Source: Oscillospiraceae bacterium
GTDB lineage: Bacteria > Bacillota > Clostridia > Oscillospirales > Ruminococcaceae
Length of the DNA: 64,000 nucleotides
NCBI GenBank assembly: GCA_017533485.1
Contig: JAFXIC010000072.1
Coordinates: 1 to 64,000, forward strand
Direction: 5' to 3'
Shown: in pieces, positions 26,054 through 34,269 of the stretch
How the letters are laid out: every line of letters begins with the position of its first letter
How positions within the stretch are numbered: position 1 is the stretch's first letter
Program-made: the position numbers and the translations under genes
Notes under the pieces: generated by a model
The model's database searches: none
What the model saw: the letters and a program-made list of their open reading frames with translations, nothing else
What the model was told of the DNA's origin: nothing

Positions 26054-26082
26054 AGCATACCACAAACTTTGGAAAATGTCAA
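26054..26082 (-). promoter_or_regulatory. promoter of the oadB leader
   Basis: Minus-strand TTGACA (26082-26077), 17-base spacer, TATGCT (26059-26054). Predicted transcription start is close to 26047, the first base of the aptamer. Confidence 0.8.
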
Positions 26083-26122
26083 GAGCATCGGTTGTAAAAA
26101 CGGTGTAAAAAAGGATGATTTC

Positions 26123-26151
26123 TTGACAATCGGGAGGCGAAATGATATAAT
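26123..26151 (+). promoter_or_regulatory. promoter of mnmA-recG
   Basis: Perfect TTGACA (26123-26128), 17-base spacer, perfect TATAAT (26146-26151), about 45 bases before the mnmA start. Confidence 0.85.
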
Positions 26152-26197
26152 GAGATGAAGTTTTTCTTAAAAAGTATAAGAAAGGGGAACGTGTGAA

Positions 26198-27235
26198 ATG
26201 AAAATCGTATTGGGCATGAGCGGCGGAGTCGATTCCGCAGCAGCAGCCTATCTGCTCGAGCAGGCAGGGCATACGGTAACCGGTGTGACATTGGTGATGT
26301 ATCCGGAAGTAAAGCCTGATATTGCGGGTGCGGAAGAAACCGCACAACGGCTTGGAATTTCGCATACAGTACTGGATTGTTCAGAACTTTTTGAAAAAAA
26401 CGTGCTGGAGCATTTCGCACGGGCTTACAGAAACGGTGAAACGCCGAATCCCTGTATTATCTGTAATCCTACGGTGAAATTCGCAGCACTTCTTGAATAC
26501 ATGACCAGAATTGGATACGATAAGATTGCGACCGGCCATTACGCCGATGTATCGATATGTTCTGCGGATGGACGTACCTTGCTGCTGCGCGGAAAGGATC
26601 ATCAGAAAGACCAGAGCTATATGCTGTATCGCCTGTCGCAGGCGCAGCTTTCCCATACTATATTTCCGCTGGCGCATCTGAATAAACAGGAGATTCGCGC
26701 GTTGGCGGAGGAACAGGGCTTGCTGCCGAGTATCCCGAAAGATAGTATGGATATCTGTTTTCTGCCTGATGGGGATTATGCTTCATATTTGGAGCGAAGA
26801 TATGGTTTTCCGCCGATGCAGGGCGATTTTCTGCTTTCGGACGGTACAAAAGTCGGCAGCCATTCGGGTCAGTGGCGATATACTGTTGGTCAGAGAAAGG
26901 GATTGGGGCTGTCGTGCGGCTATCCGGTTTATGTGACAGACAAAGACGCTGCTCAGAATCTCGTATATGTCGGAAGGGAAGACGAACTATTGGCAGTCGA
27001 ATGTGTGCTGCGTGATTGCAATTGGATTTCAGATCCTGAGGATCCGAATGCGCTGACTGCGAAAGTACGATATAGTCGTAATGAAGCCGCGGTGATACTG
27101 GAACGCATTTCCGATCAGAAGGCGAAACTCAGATTTGATACGCCGCAGCGAGCAATCACACGCGGACAATCTGCTGTGATATACGAGGGGGAACGCGTCA
27201 TCGGCGGCGGATTCATAGAGCAGGTGATACGATGA
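26198..27235 (+). CDS. mnmA: tRNA-specific 2-thiouridylase MnmA
   Basis: MnmA installs the 2-thio group on the wobble uridine of tRNA-Lys, -Glu and -Gln. The 345-residue product shows the PP-loop SGGVDS (8-13), the nucleophile region TPNPCIICNPTVKF (Cys89) and the second catalytic cysteine in DSMDICFLPDGDY, plus the tRNA-binding KDQSYMLYRL and HSGQWRYTVGQRKGLG. The family usually has NPD before the cysteine, and here it is NPC, a small deviation. Length is normal for a short Firmicute form. Its end overlaps recG by ATGA. Confidence 0.95.
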   Translation: MKIVLGMSGGVDSAAAAYLLEQAGHTVTGVTLVMYPEVKPDIAGAEETAQRLGISHTVLDCSELFEKNVLEHFARAYRNGETPNPCIICNPTVKFAALLEYMTRIGYDKIATGHYADVSICSADGRTLLLRGKDHQKDQSYMLYRLSQAQLSHTIFPLAHLNKQEIRALAEEQGLLPSIPKDSMDICFLPDGDYASYLERRYGFPPMQGDFLLSDGTKVGSHSGQWRYTVGQRKGLGLSCGYPVYVTDKDAAQNLVYVGREDELLAVECVLRDCNWISDPEDPNALTAKVRYSRNEAAVILERISDQKAKLRFDTPQRAITRGQSAVIYEGERVIGGGFIEQVIR

Positions 27236-29277
27236 ACGAACTCTATCAGCCGATCGAAACCTTGTCGGGCGTCGGAGAAAAGCGTGCAGCGAAGTATCAT
27301 AAACTGGGCATCCATACACCATTTGACCTCCTCTACCATTTTCCGCGGACTTATATAGATTTTACACATCCCGTATCTGTTATGGACGCAGAAATGGGTG
27401 TGAATTGTGCGGTGAAATGCCGGATCATCCGGAAGATGCCCGAAGTTCATGCGAAGAACAGACTTTCGATTTTTACGATGATTGCGAATGACGGAGAAAC
27501 AGATTTCACGATTACGCTTTATAATAATCCGTATACATTCCGTGCTGTGCAGGTTGGAGAGACGTATTTTGCATACGGTAAGGTACAGGGTGGTTGGACG
27601 CGTCGTGAAATGCGTGCACCACAGCTCCAGAAAGCGGAAACAGCATTGCTGCTGCAGCCCGTCTATCCGCAGTCGGTTGGCTTGACTTCCGCGATGATGC
27701 GGACAAATATCCAGAAAGCGCTGAGTTATCTGGAAGATGCGATGGAAACATTGCCGACAGCACTGATGGAGGAGTATCGGCTGATTTCCCTGCAAAAAGC
27801 CTTGCAGGGGATACATCGACCGGCCGGTATAGAAGATCTGGAGGCTGCGAGACGGCGTCTGGCATTTGAAGAACTTTTGCTGTTTCAGCTAGGAACGCTG
27901 ATGCTTCGGCATCGGAGCCGTACCCAAACAGCCTATGCGATGTCGCCGCAGACTTCGCTGGATGATTTCTTCTGTGCATTGCCGTTTTCGCTGACGGGTG
28001 CACAACAACGTGCGATTGCAGCAATTACGAAAGATTTGTGTACAGAAGTTCCGATGAATCGTCTGCTGCAAGGTGATGTCGGAAGCGGAAAAACCGCCGT
28101 AGCTGCCGCCGCCGCCGCATTTGCAGCGAAAAACGGGTTCCAGACAGTCCTGATGGCGCCGACAGAAATTCTCGCACGACAGCATTTACAGACGATGACG
28201 GATTTTCTTTCACCGATCGGAATGGAAGCGGTATTGCTGACCGGTTCTACGAAAGCGAAGGAGAAGCGGGAGATTAAGAAAAAAATTGCTGATGGAACCG
28301 TGCGAATTGTGATCGGAACACACGCGGTCATTCAGCAGGATATCACGTTTTTCAAATTGGGGCTGGTGATTACGGATGAACAGCATCGGTTTGGTGTTTC
28401 CCAGCGTGCGGCACTCGCGGAAAAGGGTGGTCATCCGCATAAGCTTGTCATGTCCGCAACGCCGATTCCGCGAACATTGGCGCTGATTATCTATGGGGAT
28501 CTTGATATCACTCTGCTGGATGAATTACCGAAGGGAAGACTGCCGATCCAGACGTTTGCTGTTACCGGCGGATATCGAGAGCGAGCCTATGGCTTTATCA
28601 AAGAACATCTGGATGCAGGGGAGCAGGCATATCTGGTCTGTTCGATGATTGAAGATTCGGAACAGATGGAACATTTGCAGGCAGCAGAAAGTTATGCAGA
28701 GAAGCTGAAAAGCGGTGCGTTCGCAGATTATCGGGTCGGATTGCTGCATGGTAAGATGAAACCGCAGGATAAAGATGCTGTGATGGAACAGATGAAGCGG
28801 CACGAAATTGACCTGCTGGTCTGTACCACAGTTGTAGAAGTTGGTGTGGACGTACCAAATGCGACCATAGTGTTGATAGAGGATGCAGATCGCTTCGGTC
28901 TGGCACAGCTTCATCAGCTGCGCGGACGTGTCGGGCGCGGCAGTCTCCAAAGCTATTGTATTCTGGTAACTGAGAGTAAGAATGAAGAAGCACGCGAACG
29001 GTTGAAGATTATGAGCCGTACAGTAAATGGATTTACGATAGCGGAAGAAGATCTGCGGATGCGTGGGCCGGGAGATTTCTTTGGATCGGCACAGCACGGA
29101 ATGCCGCCGTTGATGCAGGCAGCTTTTTCGAGTAATATGCCGCTGGTATCGGAAACACAGGATGCCGCACGAAAAATTCTGGAACGAGATAGTCAACTAT
29201 CCGAAAAACATCATGCGTCATTGCGTTTGGCAGTTTTGCGGCTGTTCCGGAAAAATGGAGAAAATGGTCTAAATTAG
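27232..29277 (+). CDS. recG: ATP-dependent DNA helicase RecG
   Basis: RecG remodels stalled forks and Holliday junctions. The 681-residue protein has an N-terminal wedge domain with an OB fold (PIETLSGVGEKRAAKYHKLG, LLYHFPRTYIDFT) and SF2 helicase motifs: LLQGDVGSGKT (Walker A), TDEQHRFGV (DEQH box), SATPIPRTL (motif III), GLAQLHQLRGRVGRG (motif VI). The C-terminal FTIAEEDLRMRGPGDFFG is diagnostic. Translation is coupled to mnmA by a four-base overlap. Confidence 0.97.
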   Translation: MNELYQPIETLSGVGEKRAAKYHKLGIHTPFDLLYHFPRTYIDFTHPVSVMDAEMGVNCAVKCRIIRKMPEVHAKNRLSIFTMIANDGETDFTITLYNNPYTFRAVQVGETYFAYGKVQGGWTRREMRAPQLQKAETALLLQPVYPQSVGLTSAMMRTNIQKALSYLEDAMETLPTALMEEYRLISLQKALQGIHRPAGIEDLEAARRRLAFEELLLFQLGTLMLRHRSRTQTAYAMSPQTSLDDFFCALPFSLTGAQQRAIAAITKDLCTEVPMNRLLQGDVGSGKTAVAAAAAAFAAKNGFQTVLMAPTEILARQHLQTMTDFLSPIGMEAVLLTGSTKAKEKREIKKKIADGTVRIVIGTHAVIQQDITFFKLGLVITDEQHRFGVSQRAALAEKGGHPHKLVMSATPIPRTLALIIYGDLDITLLDELPKGRLPIQTFAVTGGYRERAYGFIKEHLDAGEQAYLVCSMIEDSEQMEHLQAAESYAEKLKSGAFADYRVGLLHGKMKPQDKDAVMEQMKRHEIDLLVCTTVVEVGVDVPNATIVLIEDADRFGLAQLHQLRGRVGRGSLQSYCILVTESKNEEARERLKIMSRTVNGFTIAEEDLRMRGPGDFFGSAQHGMPPLMQAAFSSNMPLVSETQDAARKILERDSQLSEKHHASLRLAVLRLFRKNGENGLN

Positions 29278-29359
29278 TCTATATCGCACATAATTATAGT
29301 GATTTACGAGGAGTGAAACGATCAGAATATACGAAAACGAATTTTTTTGCAAAAAAGGG

Positions 29360-29388
29360 TTGACTTTTCCTGAGAAATGAAGTATAAT
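29360..29388 (+). promoter_or_regulatory. promoter of the tRNA cluster
   Basis: TTGACT (29360-29365), 17-base spacer, TATAAT (29383-29388), about 50 bases before tRNA-Asp. Confidence 0.82.
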
Positions 29389-29439
29389 AACATAGTCGCC
29401 TGAGGGAAACGGTAAACACCTCAGACCACGATTGTTGAT

Positions 29440-29513
29440 GGCCTGGTAGTTCAGTTGGTTAGAACGCCGCCCTGTCACGGCGGAGGTCGTGGGTTCGAGT
29501 CCCATCCAGGTCG
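29440..29513 (+). tRNA. tRNA-Asp (GTC)
   Basis: Seven-pair acceptor GGCCTGG/CCAGGTC, D-arm, anticodon loop CTGTCAC with anticodon GTC, and T-arm GTGGGTTCGAGTCCCAT. The 3' CCA is not encoded. Confidence 0.97.
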
Positions 29514-29532
29514 CTTATATTTCATTTCCGAT

Positions 29533-29608
29533 GCCTCTGTAGCTCAGTCGGTAGAGCAGGGGACTGAAAATCCCCGTGTCATTGGTTCGATTCCGATCGG
29601 AGGCACCA
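29533..29608 (+). tRNA. tRNA-Phe (GAA)
   Basis: Acceptor GCCTCTG/CGGAGGC with one G-U pair, anticodon loop CTGAAAA (GAA), T-loop TTCGATT, encoded CCA. Confidence 0.97.
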
Positions 29609-29611
29609 AAT

Positions 29612-29687
29612 GCGGATTTAGCTCATCCGGTAGAGCGCCACCTTGCCAAGGTGGAGGTAGCGAGTTCGAGCCTCGTAATCCGCTCCA
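29612..29687 (+). tRNA. tRNA-Gly (GCC)
   Basis: Acceptor GCGGATT/AATCCGC, anticodon stem CCACC/GGTGG with loop TTGCCAA (GCC), T-loop TTCGAGC, encoded CCA. It lies three bases after tRNA-Phe. Confidence 0.97.
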
Positions 29688-29716
29688 TATCTCGGTAGGG
29701 AAATATCCTTATCGTG

Positions 29717-29750
29717 AAAAAAGTCCGAAACTTTTGTTTCGGATTTTTTT
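29717..29750 (+). terminator. terminator of the tRNA cluster
   Basis: Stem AAAAAAGTCCGAAAC with complementary GTTTCGGATTTTTT and a short T-rich loop, ending in a T run. Confidence 0.88.
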
Positions 29751-29774
29751 ATTATCCTTTGGTCTTCGAATGTG

Positions 29775-29814
29775 AAAAAAGAACGCAGAAGTATGTGCTT
29801 CTGCGTTCTTTTTG
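29775..29814 (-). terminator. terminator after the hyd operon
   Basis: Sixteen-base perfect stem AAAAAGAACGCAGAAG with its complement. It sits immediately after the decayed minus-strand reading frame that ends at 29817, and could also work in the plus direction. Confidence 0.85.
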
Positions 29815-29816
29815 TC

Positions 29817-30212
29817 TTATAACCCTAAAATATAAAAACCATTGTACTGTTTGGATTGATATAGCCATTCAGTGAAAATCTGATACGCATAAGGTTTTCT
29901 TTGTGAAAACAGTTCGATGATATGATCGGTATGAATCGGGGCATAATAGTTAATTCCGTAAATATCAACGGGCCCGCGTTCAAGATTATTGTAAACGCCA
30001 AAATTCAGAATCGGTGCATATTCTCTGTAAAACAGATTTTCATCCTGCACATAAAGCGAATCATTCTGCCAGTGGTGAATGTTGGAAATCTCAACCAGCT
30101 GTTGGATGGATGCATTGCTCGGAAGCCTGCAAAACTGGATTTCGAGGAATTCAGAACCGCCAAATGCTCTGCGTTCTGCTTGTGTTGCGAATGAGTAGAA
30201 TAATATGACAGA
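29817..30212 (-). pseudogene. decayed or 5'-truncated reading frame downstream of hydF
   Basis: A 131-codon open frame runs from just after hydF to the terminator but has no usable start until a GTG at 30050, which would give only 77 residues. The open frame reads AERRAFGGSEFLEIQF, then NASIQQLVEISNIHHW, SLYVQDENLFYREYAPI and DIYGINYYAPIHTDHI; I do not recognise the family. An ATG at 30235, overlapping the hydF stop, opens a different frame (MNYKNGGDLSYYSTHSQ), so a single frameshift near 30180-30212 would join them into a gene of about 139 codons. A frameshifted hypothetical gene is my preferred reading; a short gene from GTG 30050 is possible. Confidence 0.45.
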
Positions 30213-30224
30213 TCACCACCGTTT

Positions 30225-31418
30225 TTATAATTCATCAGAAAAAATAGCAATGCTTCGTTCGAGAATTCCGTGCATCTGTGCGATCGCAACGCCGTAATTT
30301 ACCATCGGAACCTGATGTGCCTCTGCGGTTTTCATACGGCTCTGCATAGCCTTGGGCGTCAGCATACAACCGCCGCAGTGGACGATCAGTGCGTAATCGG
30401 AAAGCTGTTCCGGAAATTCACCGCCGGACGTGAAATCGAATACAAGCTGTTTTCCTGTATATGCGGAAATCCATGCCGGAAGCTTGACGGTACCAATATC
30501 TCCGCATTGGCGATGATGGGTGCATCCTTCGGAAATGAGGATTCTGTCATGATCGTTTAAGGAGCGGAGTGCTTTTGCACCGCGCACCAGCATCGACAGC
30601 TCACCTTTGTAGCGTGCAAAAAGAATTGAAAAGGAGGTCATGGGAATTTCCTTGGGGACGATTGCCGCGACACGTTCAAAAGCCTGTGAATCGGTGATAA
30701 CGAGTGCCGGTTTTTGGGAGAGTGCAGCAAGCGTCTGCGGCAGTTCCGTATCTCGGCAGCAAACCGGAATCGCACCAGTGTCGAGGATTTCACGAATTGT
30801 CTGCTGCTGCGGAAGAATCAGCCGTCCCTTTGGAGCAGATGCGTCAATCGGAATTACAAGAATCACGATATCTTCTGGCGAAATTTTATCCACGAGCAGT
30901 TGTTTTTGTTTGGTATCATTTTTGAATGTATGTGCAATGGTTTCTTTCAGTTCGTGAATACCGCGCATATCGACAGCGCTTACATAAAGGTGATTTTCGG
31001 GGGATTCGTCGGGAATTTTCGTGAGGAGGTCGGATTTGTTGAATGCGATGAGGTATGGAATATTTTTTTTCTTGAAGGTTCGGATCAGTTCCTCGTCAAA
31101 GCTGCTGATTCCGCGTGATGCATCGACGACCAGAACGGCAAAATCCGTTTCTTTGAGGATTTGATTTGTTTTCTGTACGCGGAGTTCTCCGAGTTCGCCG
31201 ATATCGTCAATGCCGGCGGTATCAATCATTTCAACCGGTCCGAGCGGAAGCAGCTCCATTGCTTTTTTTACAGGGTCAGTGGTAGTGCCGGGGTGATCGG
31301 AAACGACCGAAAGCGTCTGACCGGTAACCGCGTTAATGAGACTGGATTTTCCGGCATTGCGGCAGCCGAAAAATGCAATATGGGGGCGTTCGGCGGAAAC
31401 AGTATCATTCAAACCCAT
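30225..31418 (-). CDS. hydF: [FeFe]-hydrogenase maturation GTPase HydF
   Basis: HydF is the scaffold on which the H-cluster 2Fe precursor is assembled before transfer to the hydrogenase. The 397-residue product has a GTPase domain (G1 GCRNAGKSS at 18-26, DTAGIDD, NKSD) and a C-terminal Fe-S region with cysteine and histidine ligands in EGCTHHRQCGD and HCGGCMLTPKAM. It is the last of the three maturases: HydG ends nine bases upstream of its start. Length and motifs are normal. Confidence 0.96.
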   Translation of the reverse strand: MGLNDTVSAERPHIAFFGCRNAGKSSLINAVTGQTLSVVSDHPGTTTDPVKKAMELLPLGPVEMIDTAGIDDIGELGELRVQKTNQILKETDFAVLVVDASRGISSFDEELIRTFKKKNIPYLIAFNKSDLLTKIPDESPENHLYVSAVDMRGIHELKETIAHTFKNDTKQKQLLVDKISPEDIVILVIPIDASAPKGRLILPQQQTIREILDTGAIPVCCRDTELPQTLAALSQKPALVITDSQAFERVAAIVPKEIPMTSFSILFARYKGELSMLVRGAKALRSLNDHDRILISEGCTHHRQCGDIGTVKLPAWISAYTGKQLVFDFTSGGEFPEQLSDYALIVHCGGCMLTPKAMQSRMKTAEAHQVPMVNYGVAIAQMHGILERSIAIFSDEL

Positions 31419-31426
31419 AGTTCACC

Positions 31427-32875
31427 TCAGAATCGGAAATCACGGCGATTAGAAGACTTGATGTCCTCGATGTTCTGGCGCGCGATTGCACGTACTTTCT
31501 CATTCGGAATTTTTTCGAGTTCACGTTCGATGAGTGCAAAACCGACAGTTCGGGTTTCTTCGGACGCGTAATCAACAAGAAATTCGGTGAGGGTCATCAA
31601 CGCATTGGGATGGCAGCAGTTCAGGATCTGGCCATTTTTACAAAGGCTCATAAAGCGGTCACCGGTTCTGCCTTCGCGATAGCAGGCGGTGCAGAACGAG
31701 GGGATATGCCCGCAGTCCATCAGCCAGCGCACTACTTCATCCAGTGTTCTCTGGTCGGAAACATCGAATTGTTCCGTATCATGCGGACGTTCCTGTTCGG
31801 TATAACCGCCGACGGAAGTTCTGGAAGCACCACTGACCTGAGAAATGCCGAGTTTCAGAAGTTTTCCGCGCACTTCCTCGGATTCGCGTGTGGAGATAAT
31901 CATACCGGTATACGGTACGGCAAGACGGATACAAGCAGTGATTTTGGCGAAGATTTCATCCGAAATGGAGTTGTCGAACGCAGAGGGGTCGATATCATCT
32001 GCGTGTTTGATTCGTGGGACGCTGATGGTGTGGGGGCCGACGCCGTGAACAGCTTCGAGATGCTCCGCGTGCATAATCAGGCCTGCGAATTCATATTTAT
32101 AGAGTTCCAGCCCGAAGAGAACGCCGAGTCCGACATCATCAATGCCGCCCTCCATTGCTCTGTCCATGGCTTCTGTATGGTAGTCGTAATCATGCTTGGG
32201 GCCGGTGGGATGCAGCTTCAGATAGCTTTCCTTGTGATAGGTTTCCTGGAAGAGAATATAGGTACCGATTCCGGCATCCTTCAGCTTACGATAATTCTCA
32301 ACAGTTGTTGCAGCGATGTTGACATTTACTCTGCGGATATCGCCGTTTTTGTGATGAACACTATATATGGTGTTGATACAGTCAAGGATATAGTCGATCG
32401 GGTTGTTGACAGGATCCTCGCCTGCTTCAATGGCAAGCCGCTTATGTCCCATGTCCTGGAGTGCAATGACTTCTGCGCGCACTTCATCCTGTGTCAGTTT
32501 TTTTCTGGGAATATGCTTGTTCTTGAGGTGATAGGGACAGTAAACACAGCCGTTGACGCAGTAATTGGAGAGGTAGAGCGGTGCGAACATAACGATACGG
32601 TTACCGTAGAATGCAAGCTTGATTTCCTCGGCAATCCGATAGATTTCCTCGACTTTTTCCGGGATATCACAAGCAAGCAGAACCGATGCTTCGCGGTGAG
32701 TCAGTCCATCGCATTTTGTACCCAGTTCTGTTTTATAAGGACGAGCCTTACGGAGGATCTGGTCGATCAGCTCGACATTATGCTTATTTTCCTCAGCGTA
32801 TGCAAGTGTTTCACGGATTTCCGCGTCATTGATGAATTCCTCTGCTTTGAGGGACTTAGGATTGTAGACAGCCAT
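31427..32875 (-). CDS. hydG: [FeFe]-hydrogenase maturation radical SAM enzyme HydG
   Basis: HydG cleaves tyrosine to make the CO and CN ligands of the H-cluster. The 482-residue protein has the radical-SAM cysteines in NYCVNGCVYCPYH (Cys106, 110, 113). The C-terminal second-cluster motif FCTACYREGRTGDRFMSLCK is present, and HydG typically uses CxxC plus a later cysteine there. AAAGGAGC precedes the ATG. It is the middle gene of hydE-hydG-hydF, 40 bases after hydE. Confidence 0.97.
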   Translation of the reverse strand: MAVYNPKSLKAEEFINDAEIRETLAYAEENKHNVELIDQILRKARPYKTELGTKCDGLTHREASVLLACDIPEKVEEIYRIAEEIKLAFYGNRIVMFAPLYLSNYCVNGCVYCPYHLKNKHIPRKKLTQDEVRAEVIALQDMGHKRLAIEAGEDPVNNPIDYILDCINTIYSVHHKNGDIRRVNVNIAATTVENYRKLKDAGIGTYILFQETYHKESYLKLHPTGPKHDYDYHTEAMDRAMEGGIDDVGLGVLFGLELYKYEFAGLIMHAEHLEAVHGVGPHTISVPRIKHADDIDPSAFDNSISDEIFAKITACIRLAVPYTGMIISTRESEEVRGKLLKLGISQVSGASRTSVGGYTEQERPHDTEQFDVSDQRTLDEVVRWLMDCGHIPSFCTACYREGRTGDRFMSLCKNGQILNCCHPNALMTLTEFLVDYASEETRTVGFALIERELEKIPNEKVRAIARQNIEDIKSSNRRDFRF

Positions 32876-32915
32876 AAAAAGCTCCTTTCTTTCGGGTCAG
32901 ATCAAGTCTTCCCTG

Positions 32916-33971
32916 TTAGATGTGATAAATATCTCCACGGTCTGTTACGATTTCATAGCCGACCGATTGGAATTGATGTTTGAGGATGGATAATCCTTGT
33001 GCGGATTCAGAACCTGAATGTTTTTTATTGTCATAAAGCTGATAATCCGCGCGTACTGATTGCGGAGAAAGATTCGGCATGATGACATTTGCGCCAGCAA
33101 GGATTCCCTCTAGTCTGCCGTCATCCGAAAGTGAACCGAGGGCAGTTGTAGCCGGAAGCAGGATGTTGGGGCGAATCAGGCGGATGACAGAAAGCAGAAA
33201 ACAGGTCAGCTCTGCAGAGCCTGCAGGATATTTCGCAAAAGGTGTCGCATGATGCGGCAGAAACGGGCCGATTCCGCACATATCCGGTGCAAATTCTTCG
33301 ATAAATTTCAAGTCTTTTGCGAGCGTCAGCGGTGTCTGGAACGGAGAGCCGACCATGAACCCGCAGCCTGTCTGATAGCCGATTGCTTTCAGGTCTTTGA
33401 GTGCTTGCATCCGGGATTGAAACTGCATATTTGAGGGGTGAAGCAAGGCATAATGATCCGCATCAGCAGTTTCGTGTCGGAGAAGATAGCGATCCGCACC
33501 GGTATCAAAGAGTGTCCGGAAGCTTTCGAAGGAGCGTTCTCCGAGTGAGAGTGTCACCGCACAATCCGGATACTCCTGTTTGATGCTTTTAATGATCTGA
33601 CAAAGTGTGTCATCCGTGAATGCGCCGTCCTCGCCGCCTTGTAATACAAAGGTACGGAAGCCAAGCGCATATCCTTCGCGGCAGCAGTTCAGAATTTCAT
33701 CGTGTGTCAGCCGATAGCGTCTGCACTTGGTATTGCTTTTACGGATTCCGCAGTACAAGCAGTCGTTTTTACAGATATTGCTGATTTCGATGAGACCGCG
33801 GATGAAGATCCGATTGCCATAGATTTTTTTTCTTACATCCGCAGCAAGTGCTGTCAGAAAACGGGAACTGTCAGCATCTCTGTGGGTAATCAGGAACTGA
33901 TATTCTGAAAGAGAGAGAGAATGCGTTTCCGCGAGCTTTTGAATTAAGGTATTGTTGTCGTAATGGCTCAT
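32916..33971 (-). CDS. hydE: [FeFe]-hydrogenase maturation radical SAM enzyme HydE
   Basis: HydE is the radical-SAM maturase acting on the HydG-derived iron-cysteine complex in H-cluster assembly. The 351-residue product has the cluster motif ICKNDCLYCGIRKSN (Cys67, 71, 74) followed by FVLQGGEDGAF and the late GANVIMPNLSP, all HydE hallmarks. ATG 33971 is preferred over 33977 because AGGA lies eight bases upstream of it. It is the first gene of hydE-hydG-hydF and is preceded by a leader with mutually exclusive hairpins (33987-34072). Confidence 0.95.
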   Translation of the reverse strand: MSHYDNNTLIQKLAETHSLSLSEYQFLITHRDADSSRFLTALAADVRKKIYGNRIFIRGLIEISNICKNDCLYCGIRKSNTKCRRYRLTHDEILNCCREGYALGFRTFVLQGGEDGAFTDDTLCQIIKSIKQEYPDCAVTLSLGERSFESFRTLFDTGADRYLLRHETADADHYALLHPSNMQFQSRMQALKDLKAIGYQTGCGFMVGSPFQTPLTLAKDLKFIEEFAPDMCGIGPFLPHHATPFAKYPAGSAELTCFLLSVIRLIRPNILLPATTALGSLSDDGRLEGILAGANVIMPNLSPQSVRADYQLYDNKKHSGSESAQGLSILKHQFQSVGYEIVTDRGDIYHI

Positions 33972-33986
33972 TTTCATATTCCTATA

Positions 33987-34072
33987 TAAAAAACTGTGTC
34001 CTTCTTAGAAAGGGCACAGTTTAGGCGTCAGATCCGAAAATCGGATATCAAAAGCGATGAAATGTGCACCTT
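33987..34072 (-). promoter_or_regulatory. attenuator-like leader of the hydE-hydG-hydF operon
   Basis: Between the promoter and hydE the minus strand carries an intrinsic terminator: AAACUGUG-c-CCUU, loop, AAGG-a-CACAGUUU, then a U run (34022-33987), ending about 20 bases before the start codon. An upstream segment AAGGUGCACA (34072-34063) can pair with the terminator's 5' arm UGUGCCCUU (34018-34010) over nine positions with one bulge, enclosing a small hairpin AUCCGA/UCGGAU. This is the classic terminator/antiterminator layout. I do not recognise the upstream sequence as a known riboswitch. It could be a ligand-, protein- or redox-controlled attenuator. Confidence 0.6.
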
Positions 34073-34111
34073 CCTTGTCGGAGCGAATCTTAAAGTCAGG
34101 TTTCTATACTG

Positions 34112-34140
34112 ATTATACTACATCCGGACGAAAAATGCAA
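34112..34140 (-). promoter_or_regulatory. promoter of the hyd operon leader
   Basis: Minus-strand TTGCAT (34140-34135), 17-base spacer, TATAAT (34117-34112). The predicted start near 34105 leaves a leader of about 130 bases. Confidence 0.75.
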
Positions 34141-34159
34141 GAGGTAACGATATCATTCA

Positions 34160-34188
34160 TTGACATTTTTTGATCCGAGTGGTATAAT
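34160..34188 (+). promoter_or_regulatory. promoter of the CE2-like esterase gene
   Basis: Perfect TTGACA (34160-34165), 17-base spacer, perfect TATAAT (34183-34188). Confidence 0.85.
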
Positions 34189-34269
34189 ATTTGAAATGTC
34201 AGGGGTAAACTACCATTGATAAGCGAACAAGAACCGGGATAGAGAGAAATCAAAAGAGAGGCGAAGAAT

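Noticed and set aside
29440..29687. tRNA cluster as an integration site
   Set aside because: No integrase, duplicated tRNA end or foreign-looking segment lies beside the tRNA genes.
31610..32983. 457-codon plus-strand frame opposite hydG
   Set aside because: Mirror of the hydG gene; HydG has the complete radical-SAM and C-terminal motifs, while the mirror protein matches nothing.
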